From the IMG/VR virus record IMGVR_UViG_3300032282_004188, positions 1-63,800 of that record: 63,800 nucleotides of DNA, one strand, 5' to 3'. Positions 29,708 through 36,778 of the stretch are shown piece by piece. A program made the translations under genes and the position numbers. The first letter of the stretch is position 1; each line of letters starts with the position of its first letter. Under the pieces are notes generated by a model. It made no database searches. It was not told where the DNA came from and saw only the letters and a list, made by a program, of their open reading frames with translations. Source of the DNA: a virus.

Positions 29708-30602
29708 GACTTCTAAAGCCTCTGTTTGGCATGGGGTCTTGCTTGGCGGGTATTGTTCTTACGGGGCCATACAATTCTCTATCTGTCAAATAGGCAATCT
29801 TGCCACCATCTACTTGCGGCATCTTCCCAGCTGAATAAACTGGGCCAACACTTGGAAGACCTTTCATCTGGAAACCTAAAGGACTAACTTTATTTGCTAG
29901 CATTTCTTTTCTTAACGCTGCGGCAATTTGGCACCAGGTTGTTGCATTATCTCTTGTTACTTTATTTCTAGGTATTGATTTATTGGTAATATTAAGATCG
30001 CCAAGTCGCAGAGATATTTCATCATCTCCACCATACCCATAATTTCTACTTAGTTCACACGCTGTAGCAGCTTTGATGTATTCTAAAATAATAAATGCTA
30101 AACCACTACCATCTTCACTATCTAATAGTCCGTGTATACCTTTTATTTCATTGGAATAATTATGTATTATTTCTCCAATTTCCAATGGACTAGCGTCGGG
30201 AAAGTAAGACAATAATTGCTCCGGATCTAAATAAAGTGGTATTACATCAGGGGCAAAAGTTATAGTTTCATCATTTTTAAGAATTACCGTTGGCTGGTAT
30301 TCTTCGACTGTTGAACTGACATATAATCTTTGCTCTACTACTACAGAATTACCATTTGCTAGTAGTCCGGTAAACTTTACCGTATAAGTATCGGCTATAG
30401 TCGGAGTGTAATCATAATAATATATTGAACTAGATATCTGACTAGAGATATCGTCTAAAACTGTTTCATTTGAAGAATTCTTAATTAATACTGATGGATT
30501 TGTTTCAGGAACTAGATCTATTTCATTTCCATTGGCGTCAGTATCCTTGAATCTAACTGTGATTCTAACGGTATCACTAACTAATACTCTATCTGTTGAC
30601 AT
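29700..30602 (-). CDS. Head-tail connector/adaptor protein with Ig-like N-terminus
   Basis: A 300-residue protein. Residues 1-95 are an Ig-like strand set (ITVRFKDTDANGNEIDLVPE, YTVKFTGLLANGNSVVVEQR). Residues about 110-220 are helical (DPEQLLSYFPDASPLEIGEI, SGLAFIILEYIKAATACELS), the pattern of the small all-helical adaptor that docks to the portal. The C-terminus is Pro/Gly-rich. AGAGG lies seven bases before the ATG. It is the first of a run of short neck genes in the normal order: adaptor, completion protein, sheath. An Ig-like front is unusual. It probably seals the portal and joins the tail. Confidence 0.55.
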   Translation of the reverse strand: MSTDRVLVSDTVRITVRFKDTDANGNEIDLVPETNPSVLIKNSSNETVLDDISSQISSSIYYYDYTPTIADTYTVKFTGLLANGNSVVVEQRLYVSSTVEEYQPTVILKNDETITFAPDVIPLYLDPEQLLSYFPDASPLEIGEIIHNYSNEIKGIHGLLDSEDGSGLAFIILEYIKAATACELSRNYGYGGDDEISLRLGDLNITNKSIPRNKVTRDNATTWCQIAAALRKEMLANKVSPLGFQMKGLPSVGPVYSAGKMPQVDGGKIAYLTDRELYGPVRTIPAKQDPMPNRGFRSRD

Positions 30603-30617
30603 CGTAAACCTCTTAAT

Positions 30618-30989
30618 TTAATTGTTAGACATTATAGTAACATCTATAGTTCCAGCCGAATTATTCTCCAAGATAATACTTTCTGCACTAGAAATGGCAT
30701 AAGCTTCATCTTTTCTAATTGAAAAAGCTATAACTCCAGAACTATAAGAAGAAAATGATATATTTGATAAAGTTTCTGTATTCTCTATAACTGTAGTCGA
30801 AACTATCAGCGAATGAGTATTGACAAACACTAAAGTGCTGTCTATGGAGGGCGGAGATAATACTACAACTGCTAATACTTTTTGATTGCCTAAATTAGTA
30901 TTAATGCCAAAAGATTCTGGCGATACTACATAGGCTCCTGAATAGGAATATGTAGTATCGTCATATTCTATATCTACATCATAATTCAC
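30618..30989 (-). CDS. Beta-rich 123-aa protein, unknown
   Basis: Starts on GTG (MNYDVDIEYDDTTYSYSGAY), with AAGG seven bases upstream. The sequence alternates hydrophobic and polar residues (VLAVVVLSPPSIDSTLVFV, SGVIAFSIRKDEAYA) and looks like a small beta-sandwich. No cysteine, membrane helix or catalytic motif is seen. It lies between the repeat fibre and the adaptor gene. It may be a small fibre or collar domain. I do not recognise a family. Confidence 0.45.
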   Translation of the reverse strand: MNYDVDIEYDDTTYSYSGAYVVSPESFGINTNLGNQKVLAVVVLSPPSIDSTLVFVNTHSLIVSTTVIENTETLSNISFSSYSSGVIAFSIRKDEAYAISSAESIILENNSAGTIDVTIMSNN

Positions 30990-31003
30990 TGGAAAACCTT
31001 ATA

Positions 31004-33223
31004 TCAGAATGTTCCGCAGTCGAATGTTATACCTTCAATTGAACCGCCAGTAATAGAAACATTGCTTGAACTTTGCGTAGCGATTGATCCTAGACCTAAA
31101 GTTGTTCTTGCCGTTGAAGCATCTGTGTCGTCAACTAATGATCGTCCAAATGAGGAAAAATCTGCAAGAGCTGCGGTGCCTGAACCAGAAAAGTACGGAA
31201 GCTTATCTGCTGCTGATGTCAATCCTGCTATTGCAGCAAGTTCTGCATCGTACGCTTGGACATTTGTCCCAATTGCTAAACCAAGAGCGGTTCGAGCATC
31301 TGAAGCGGTTGTTGAGCCAGTTCCACCATTAGCAATAGCTATTGCTGTACCGTTCCAAGTTCCTGCTGTAATAGTTCCAACAGTTGCAATGCTATCGTCA
31401 CCAGTGTAAGTTCCGCCAGCTACTGCTGCAAGTGTAGAGTTGTACGCTTGAACATTTGTCCCAATTGCCAAACCAAGAGCGGTGCGGGCATCTGAGGCGG
31501 TTGTTGAGCCAGTTCCGCCGTTAGCAATTGCTATGGTTGTACCGTTCCATGTACCGGATGTAATTGTTCCAACTGATGTAAGGCTTGAGCCAGTTACTCC
31601 TGAACCAAGAGCGGACGTACTAAGAACCTCAGTTCCATTAATCTTAAGAACTTTACCTGAGGCGATATCGATGTTTTCAGAAGAAGTCCAAGAAAGCGAG
31701 TTTTTAACCCAATTAAATGTCTTATCTGTCGTGCCCTTAAGAGTAAGGCCGCCACCATCAGCGGTATCATTGTCGGGACTTTCTACTGAACCAAGTTCAA
31801 GATTCTTGTCATCAACGTTAATAGTTGTACTGGAAATGCTCGTTGTTGTGCCGCTAACTGTTAAGTTACCCGCAATTGTTACTGTTTTACCGGCAACGCC
31901 CATATTAATATCTGCTGCGCCACCAAAGTTAATGGTTGTAGCGGTAGCGTTCAAAAGATCAAACGAAGTACTTGCAGTAGTTAATGAAGTGGTAATAGCT
32001 GGGCTGGTACCGAATACTAAAGCGCCAGAACCTGTTTCGTCAGAGATGACTCCAGCAAGTTCAGATGAAGATGTTGCAGCGAAGGCTGAAAGCTTATCTG
32101 CTGTAAGGGCTACAGTTCCGGTTGCATCTGGAAGGGTGATAGTACGATCTACTGTTGGATTACCAGCGGATAATGTGGTTTCAAACGCATCATCTGTGAC
32201 TCCTTCAAAGACTATTGTTCCGGCAGCATTGAGGTTAAGTCCATTAAACGATGGACTAGCGGAAGTTGCGACACTTTGACCAATTGCAATTGTTGGAGTT
32301 CCGCCTTCTGTTGCTGTGTCATTCGAAAGTGTTACGCCAGTACCAGCGACAAGCGAGGTTACATAGTTCCCACTAGTATTAGTTCCAAGTGCAATTTCTA
32401 TAGTTGTTTCACTAGCTGAGGTCAAGCGACCCTGCTGGTCAACTGTAAATGTTCCAGTTTTAGCTGCGCCACCGTATGAGCCCGGCGTTACTGCGGTATT
32501 GTCAAGATTCAAAGTAAGTGTATCAGTTGCAGAGGCTACCGATGTTAAGCCTGTGCCACCAACTATGGTAAAAGTGTCTCCACCGGAAATTGTTAAATCA
32601 GAACCACTATCTGCATCTACTGTAAAAGAAGTTGTGATAGAGGCTGTTCCAGCTGCGGTTAAACGACCTTGAGCGTCAACTGTAAAGGTTGGAATTGCAG
32701 TAGCTGAACCATAGGAACCAGCTGTTACGGCTGTATTGTCAAGATTAATTGTAACTGTATCTGTAGCAGAAGCTACTGAGCTTAAGCCTGTGCCACCAGA
32801 AATTGTAAGAGTGTCACCGCTGGCAATTGACTGAGTAGTTCCAGTATCTCCCGCAAAGGATAATCCACTGAATTGACCTACTCCACTTATTGCTGAGTCT
32901 ACGTATGCTGTAGTTGCTACTGAGGTAGAGTTATTGCCCGAAGACTTTGTAGTTGCGGTTGCAGAACCGCCAAGGGCTACAGTGCCAGAAAATGTTTTAT
33001 TGCCAGTAATTGTTTGAGTACCCGATAAACCGACATACGCGCCGAGGCCACCGATGGCTTCAACCGTTGTAGCGGAACCGCCTGCTCCACCCGTTCCCTT
33101 GCCGTAGTAAAGAACGTCATCAGCTTCGTTATACGCTAACTCTGCATTTTCTAGACTTGATGGGGCTCCAGCGGCGCCACCAGATGCTCTTCTTTTAATT
33201 CTTATTGTATTAGTTCCGGCCAT
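31004..33223 (-). CDS. Long repeat-rich tail fibre protein, 739 aa
   Basis: A Ser/Thr/Gly-rich protein with a phage-fibre N-terminus (MAGTNTIRIKRRASGGAAG, ELAYNEADDVLYYGKG). The body is repeated units such as GTWNGTTIAIANGGTGST followed by TASDARTALGLAIGTN, and GDTFTIVGGTGLTSVA; this is common in fibres of aquatic phages. It ends SIEGITFDCGTF. The DNA holds a 132-base direct repeat in this region (31250 and 31442). GGAGG lies upstream of the ATG. The gene is relatively GC-rich, so it may be abundant. The protein probably forms a trimeric fibre on the head, collar or tail; which is not clear from order alone. Confidence 0.65.
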   Translation of the reverse strand: MAGTNTIRIKRRASGGAAGAPSSLENAELAYNEADDVLYYGKGTGGAGGSATTVEAIGGLGAYVGLSGTQTITGNKTFSGTVALGGSATATTKSSGNNSTSVATTAYVDSAISGVGQFSGLSFAGDTGTTQSIASGDTLTISGGTGLSSVASATDTVTINLDNTAVTAGSYGSATAIPTFTVDAQGRLTAAGTASITTSFTVDADSGSDLTISGGDTFTIVGGTGLTSVASATDTLTLNLDNTAVTPGSYGGAAKTGTFTVDQQGRLTSASETTIEIALGTNTSGNYVTSLVAGTGVTLSNDTATEGGTPTIAIGQSVATSASPSFNGLNLNAAGTIVFEGVTDDAFETTLSAGNPTVDRTITLPDATGTVALTADKLSAFAATSSSELAGVISDETGSGALVFGTSPAITTSLTTASTSFDLLNATATTINFGGAADINMGVAGKTVTIAGNLTVSGTTTSISSTTINVDDKNLELGSVESPDNDTADGGGLTLKGTTDKTFNWVKNSLSWTSSENIDIASGKVLKINGTEVLSTSALGSGVTGSSLTSVGTITSGTWNGTTIAIANGGTGSTTASDARTALGLAIGTNVQAYNSTLAAVAGGTYTGDDSIATVGTITAGTWNGTAIAIANGGTGSTTASDARTALGLAIGTNVQAYDAELAAIAGLTSAADKLPYFSGSGTAALADFSSFGRSLVDDTDASTARTTLGLGSIATQSSSNVSITGGSIEGITFDCGTF
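31250..31573 (-). repeat. 132-bp direct repeat pair in the fibre gene
   Basis: The stretches at 31250-31381 and 31442-31573 are closely similar and lie 192 bases (64 codons) apart. Both begin GTACGCTTG and end GTTCCAAC. They encode two copies of the fibre unit GTWNGT plus NGGTGSTTASDARTALGL. Such pairs can recombine to change fibre length. Confidence 0.75.
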
Positions 33224-33225
33224 GA

Positions 33226-33564
33226 TTAAAAATTTCCTCCATCAGTGAGATTTTTTTCTGTATAATTTACCCAAATAGACCCGTTATAGCGCAAAATATC
33301 GCCAGAGTTTACCGTGGTTATAGTAACGTCGGTTAATCCATTTAAACTAGATTGACCGCTAATTGCACTTTCTGCTGCTATTATTCTATCTTTGACAGTT
33401 AGATGTGTCCCTGCTGGGCTCAATCCTAGGACTGTTTCAATGGCTTCTACCGCATCGTTGAGGTCTGCGTGCTGCTTATGATGTGGTACGGAAACGGAAT
33501 TTAATTTATCATCTTTAGTGGGATTGATAAAATCATCTAGACTAGAGGGGTAGGCTGTTGACAT
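33226..33564 (-). CDS. Fibre-type virion protein, 112 aa
   Basis: Starts MSTAYPSSLDDFINPTKDDK, contains VPHHKQHADLNDAVEAIETV and ends with NGSIWVNYTEKNLTDGGNF. The YPSSLDDF front and HADLNDAVEAIE block are typical of short phage fibre or fibre-base proteins. AAGGAATAA precedes the ATG by six bases. The stop is just before the large repeat-fibre gene, with which it is likely to form one structure. It may be an adaptor between virion and fibre. Confidence is moderate because the family's role is not established. Confidence 0.55.
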   Translation of the reverse strand: MSTAYPSSLDDFINPTKDDKLNSVSVPHHKQHADLNDAVEAIETVLGLSPAGTHLTVKDRIIAAESAISGQSSLNGLTDVTITTVNSGDILRYNGSIWVNYTEKNLTDGGNF

Positions 33565-33572
33565 GTTATTCC

Positions 33573-33983
33573 TTACAGACTAAATATCTTGTATTGTTCA
33601 TTACTCCAGCTTATAGTGATTGAAATTGGCGCTGGTGTTGCGGGCACTGGCAGTCCTGCTGCTGTATCTATGTATGCTAAAAGTCTAGATGTAGATCTAC
33701 TGCCAGTATCCTTATATATAACTAAGGAAGAAAATCCACTAGTTCCATAATTTTCAATAGTTATGTTATCTGCATCAAAAATGCCCAATTCAGTAGATTT
33801 ACTAGTTAATAAGTCCGTAGTGGCAGCTACTGAGGCTTCTGGAATATCTGATAAAAATTCATGAGTATTAATATTTACCGAGTATGTACCTTTTAGTAAA
33901 GCCACTTTCATCGCATTATCGGTTAAATCAAAAAGTCCTTCTAGTAAAGATTTTTTAGCTTTTATATAAAGCCCATTTGACAT
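33573..33983 (-). CDS. Small virion protein, 136 aa
   Basis: Begins MSNGLYIKAKKSLLEGLFDL and has the order NAMKVALLKGTYSVN, then a beta-rich end. I recognise a common small structural family of phages from this start (a MANGLY-like N-terminus with a Lys-rich helix and a KVALL strand). Members occur next to fibre and collar genes. It overlaps the previous gene as TAATG and is followed by a 112-aa protein of fibre type. It is probably a fibre or head-associated subunit. The exact role is not shown. Confidence 0.6.
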   Translation of the reverse strand: MSNGLYIKAKKSLLEGLFDLTDNAMKVALLKGTYSVNINTHEFLSDIPEASVAATTDLLTSKSTELGIFDADNITIENYGTSGFSSLVIYKDTGSRSTSRLLAYIDTAAGLPVPATPAPISITISWSNEQYKIFSL

Positions 33984-34756
33984 TATGCGCCAACCTCCGC
34001 GGATACGATTACTCTATATTTATAACCGGTTTCAAAATAAATTTTATTATCGATATAGTAAACTGGAGTTGCGTCAGTTGATGGAAAATCTATATAAACA
34101 TCTGGTTTCCAAGAATGCATAGATATTTGCGCTGGCATTGTTTCCCACCTTGATGGTGTTTTTTGGATTTTCTTACGTTGTGCCTTAAAATATTTACTAG
34201 TTAAGAAGTTAGACGCTGGACGAGAACTGAAGACTATTGTTGTTCTCCCGTTGTACTCGTCATTGGCGATATAGAAGTCTCCATTTGCGGGTGTGACAGA
34301 TTCTATATAAAAATTAGGATTTTTAGCCAATATTTGATAACCGGTTTCAATATCTGTTCTAATAGACTTATCTTCTACTAAAACTTCATTTAAAACTGTA
34401 GCTTGGCTTTGCTGAAGAATTGAAGGCGTTGCGGAATTTGCCTGACTAGTAAAGGTGATTCTTTCTTCTGGAATAGTTAACCCAGAAGAATCTACAATAT
34501 TGTTTATTTTAATAATATAATCAGTATTTGATGCTAAAACTACATCCCAGTATAGGGTAATGGTCCTGCTTATTTGATTATAATCAGTAATTGTATTTAT
34601 GATTCTAAATGGCGAACCAACTTGGACAGGCGTAACAGCGTCAGTAAAGACGGTAAAGTTTGTATTAACCAAAGATGCTATTTTAACAGTTCTGCCAAAC
34701 TTAACATTAACGGTATTAATACTTACTGTTGCACTATCGATTAAATATAAAGCCAC
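33983..34756 (-). CDS. Beta-rich neck or virion protein, 257 aa
   Basis: Starts on GTG (MALYLIDSATVSINTVNV) with GGAG eight bases before. The protein is made of alternating strands with Ig-like pattern (VQVGSPFRIINTITDYNQ, ITLYWDVVLASNTDYIIKIN) and later a Thr/Val-rich part. It is the first gene after the capsid terminator and overlaps the next gene as TAATG. There is no enzymatic motif. It may be a head fibre, a collar protein or a domain that binds the outside of the head. No family is recognised. Confidence 0.5.
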   Translation of the reverse strand: MALYLIDSATVSINTVNVKFGRTVKIASLVNTNFTVFTDAVTPVQVGSPFRIINTITDYNQISRTITLYWDVVLASNTDYIIKINNIVDSSGLTIPEERITFTSQANSATPSILQQSQATVLNEVLVEDKSIRTDIETGYQILAKNPNFYIESVTPANGDFYIANDEYNGRTTIVFSSRPASNFLTSKYFKAQRKKIQKTPSRWETMPAQISMHSWKPDVYIDFPSTDATPVYYIDNKIYFETGYKYRVIVSAEVGA

Positions 34757-34804
34757 TCAACACACTCCAAAGTCAAACCTAATTTAATAGTAATAAATTA
34801 ATTG

Positions 34805-34848
34805 GAATAAAAGCAGAGGGGGCAGCAGATTTCTCCACTGCCCCCAAG
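34805..34848 (-). terminator. Intrinsic terminator after the major capsid gene
   Basis: The minus-strand transcript folds GGGGGCAG (from 34845 down) on CTGCCCCC (34825 to 34818), an eight-pair GC-rich stem with a 12-base loop, followed by TCTGCTTTTATT. This is a typical rho-independent terminator. It would end or thin out the capsid operon transcript before the neck and fibre genes. Confidence 0.75.
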
Positions 34849-34889
34849 CTTCAGGGTAATTTGTAACTATAACGACCCTAAGGTTTTTA

Positions 34890-35948
34890 TCAGGCTGTTT
34901 CGTTAGTAACCATGACTTCGTAGTTACGGCTGAGTCTGACGTTCTTAGCAACAGTGATACCTTCACCGTCACCCAGCATGATGATGTCATAACGCTCTTT
35001 CATCTTGAGCTGGCGAATGTCGCGGCCCGGATCGTCAAACTGATCGGTGCTCATCTCGTCTTTGACAAGAATTGTACCAACTTCATTGCGATCAATGAGG
35101 AAGAGGTCTGACTTAGCTGCTGTTGCGCCACTCTTAGCCGTGAAGCTAACGAAAGGAGAAACAATAACGTTCAGTCCCATAGGGGCAGTCTGATTCAACG
35201 AACCCTCTGGCGACTGAGGACGATATCCCCAGCTTGTTCCAACGCCCGATGCCGAACCGCCGTGATGGAAGATAGCATCCTTAAGGAAGATCGACCACAT
35301 GAGGGGGTGCAGAATAAAGTCTGTCGGGATATGATTTTCAGCCATAAGGACGGCAGCCATGTCAATGATATCGTCCCACTTGACTGTCTTATTGGCAGAG
35401 CCGTTAATGTCAAGACCGGTTGTGTCATCATAGCCAGCGTCATCGTTATCAAAAACGATTGTAGCTGCATCTTTAAATCGGCTCAGAGCAATTTGCTCCT
35501 TAAGGCGAGCCATAGCACGGCCAGCTGCGCGAACATGCAGACCAACAATGTCCCAAAGTGAATCAGCGATCACTTCTTCTGTGAAAGAAAGCTTAACGCC
35601 CTTTTTCGAGACTTTGCCCTCTACCTGCTTTGCGAAAGCGAGTGCTTGTTCTGGATACTCTTGTCCTTCTGGGATCTCAGCAGCTTGAATAGCATTGACG
35701 GCCGGGAATTCCAATGAACGTCCCTTGCCGAGACGAACAGTGGAAAGCAATGGAGTCACTAAAAGCTGTGGCTCTGCTGCTTCTCTGAGCGTACGTGAGA
35801 GAACTTTCGGAAAAAGCGCTGCTGCATCTGACGATGCAAAAGCTTCCTTGATTGTTACTCTATTGTCTGCGTCGATATACCCGTCCTCGGTCATTGCTGT
35901 CTCCCAAGCTGGGAGACCCGAGAGGAGCTCTTGGATTGTCTTAGTCAT
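34890..35948 (-). CDS. Major capsid protein, HK97-like
   Basis: A 352-residue protein starting MTKTIQELLSGLPAWETAMT. The first 60 residues are a helical arm (VLSRTLREAAEPQLLVTPLL), as in HK97-fold capsid proteins. Later it has the strand-rich spine and peripheral domains (LEFPAVNAIQAAEIPEGQEY, GLNVIVSPFVSF, DLFLIDRNEVGTILVKDEM, YDIIMLGDGEGITVAKN). The size, the location after the prohead protease and before the neck genes, and a GC-rich codon pattern fit the most abundant virion protein. It forms the icosahedral shell after proteolytic maturation. A terminator follows the gene. AGGAGG is about 12 bases before the ATG. Confidence 0.85.
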   Translation of the reverse strand: MTKTIQELLSGLPAWETAMTEDGYIDADNRVTIKEAFASSDAAALFPKVLSRTLREAAEPQLLVTPLLSTVRLGKGRSLEFPAVNAIQAAEIPEGQEYPEQALAFAKQVEGKVSKKGVKLSFTEEVIADSLWDIVGLHVRAAGRAMARLKEQIALSRFKDAATIVFDNDDAGYDDTTGLDINGSANKTVKWDDIIDMAAVLMAENHIPTDFILHPLMWSIFLKDAIFHHGGSASGVGTSWGYRPQSPEGSLNQTAPMGLNVIVSPFVSFTAKSGATAAKSDLFLIDRNEVGTILVKDEMSTDQFDDPGRDIRQLKMKERYDIIMLGDGEGITVAKNVRLSRNYEVMVTNETA

Positions 35949-35952
35949 CTTA

Positions 35953-35964
35953 GGAATATTCCTC
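35953..35964 (-). promoter_or_regulatory. Perfect palindrome between ribosome binding site and capsid start
   Basis: AGGAATATTCCT is a 12-base perfect palindrome just downstream of AGGAGG and just before the major capsid ATG. The spacing from the ribosome binding site to the start is about 12 bases, longer than usual. Folding of the palindrome could shorten the effective spacing, or the site could bind a repressor protein. It is too short to be sure. Confidence 0.35.
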
Positions 35965-35986
35965 CTGTGTTATTGTTTCTTATTTA

Positions 35987-36760
35987 TTAGAGTGTCAGGT
36001 TGACGCGGAATGCACCAATGACATTAGTTACATCTAGATTCGAACGAATACCGAGCTTACCATTATAAGGACCAGCCTTAGTAAGTTCATAAACGGTCTT
36101 CAACGCACCCGGATCTGATGGGAGTTGCATGTAGCTGAGGAGGCCATCATCAAAGTTTGTAGCAAACTTTTCGACTTCGACAACCTTACCTACTTGCAAG
36201 TAGCTGTACACGGCACTGCTGTTGTAAAAATCGCCAGCAGCGGCCAATACTGGACGTCCCATTACGTCGGAACGAACTACTGAACCAACCGTCACATCGG
36301 CGTTAATACCGCTGACCATTGGATACTCTACATAGCCATGAGTGATAAATCCTGCACCTTGTGAGGTACCTTTATCAAAGGGTCTGTAGAGATCATACTG
36401 CGCGCAACCGATAGGGATCGAACGAGCAGGAACAACAACTGAATCAACCGCTCCAGATGAATAATCTGGTGTTGCGCCATCCGAAGGGGCCCATGTGGTT
36501 GGCATGGAGTCGCCCCAGGTCTTGCTTGAGCTTGTACCGTTAGCGGGAACAACGCGAGCGTCACCATTCGAATCGGCTACGACTGAAAGGATGGTTCCCT
36601 TCGGAATGACAATTTCAAAACGATTGTCTTCTGTGTCATAATACCATGTGGGAAGACCGGGGTGTGGCAACAAGTATGCTGCGGGAGCTATGCCCTCAGA
36701 AACGACGAAGCGACCAGCACCGGTCTTACTATGTACTTTGCGAAATTTTGCTAAACTCAT
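35987..36760 (-). CDS. Probable capsid decoration or minor head protein
   Basis: A 257-residue beta-rich protein that starts MSLAKFRKVHSKTGAGRF after a strong AAGGAGAT. It contains SGINADVTVGSVVRSD and KVVEVEKFATNFDDG, and ends GAFRVNLTL. The gene lies directly before the major capsid gene, and its base composition is clearly more GC-rich than most of the window, as for the capsid and sheath genes, so it is probably made in large amounts. Many large myoviruses encode a protein in this position that coats the capsid surface or sits at its vertices. No motif proves the role; the call rests on place and composition. Confidence 0.6.
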   Translation of the reverse strand: MSLAKFRKVHSKTGAGRFVVSEGIAPAAYLLPHPGLPTWYYDTEDNRFEIVIPKGTILSVVADSNGDARVVPANGTSSSKTWGDSMPTTWAPSDGATPDYSSGAVDSVVVPARSIPIGCAQYDLYRPFDKGTSQGAGFITHGYVEYPMVSGINADVTVGSVVRSDVMGRPVLAAAGDFYNSSAVYSYLQVGKVVEVEKFATNFDDGLLSYMQLPSDPGALKTVYELTKAGPYNGKLGIRSNLDVTNVIGAFRVNLTL

Positions 36761-36778
36761 TTTTTATCTCCTTAAATA

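Noticed and set aside
31482-32279. A 265-codon plus-strand frame opposite the repeat fibre gene
   Set aside because: It is the mirror of a repetitive, GC-rich fibre gene. Its Val/Pro/Ser-rich product has no domain sense and no other gene is on the plus strand.
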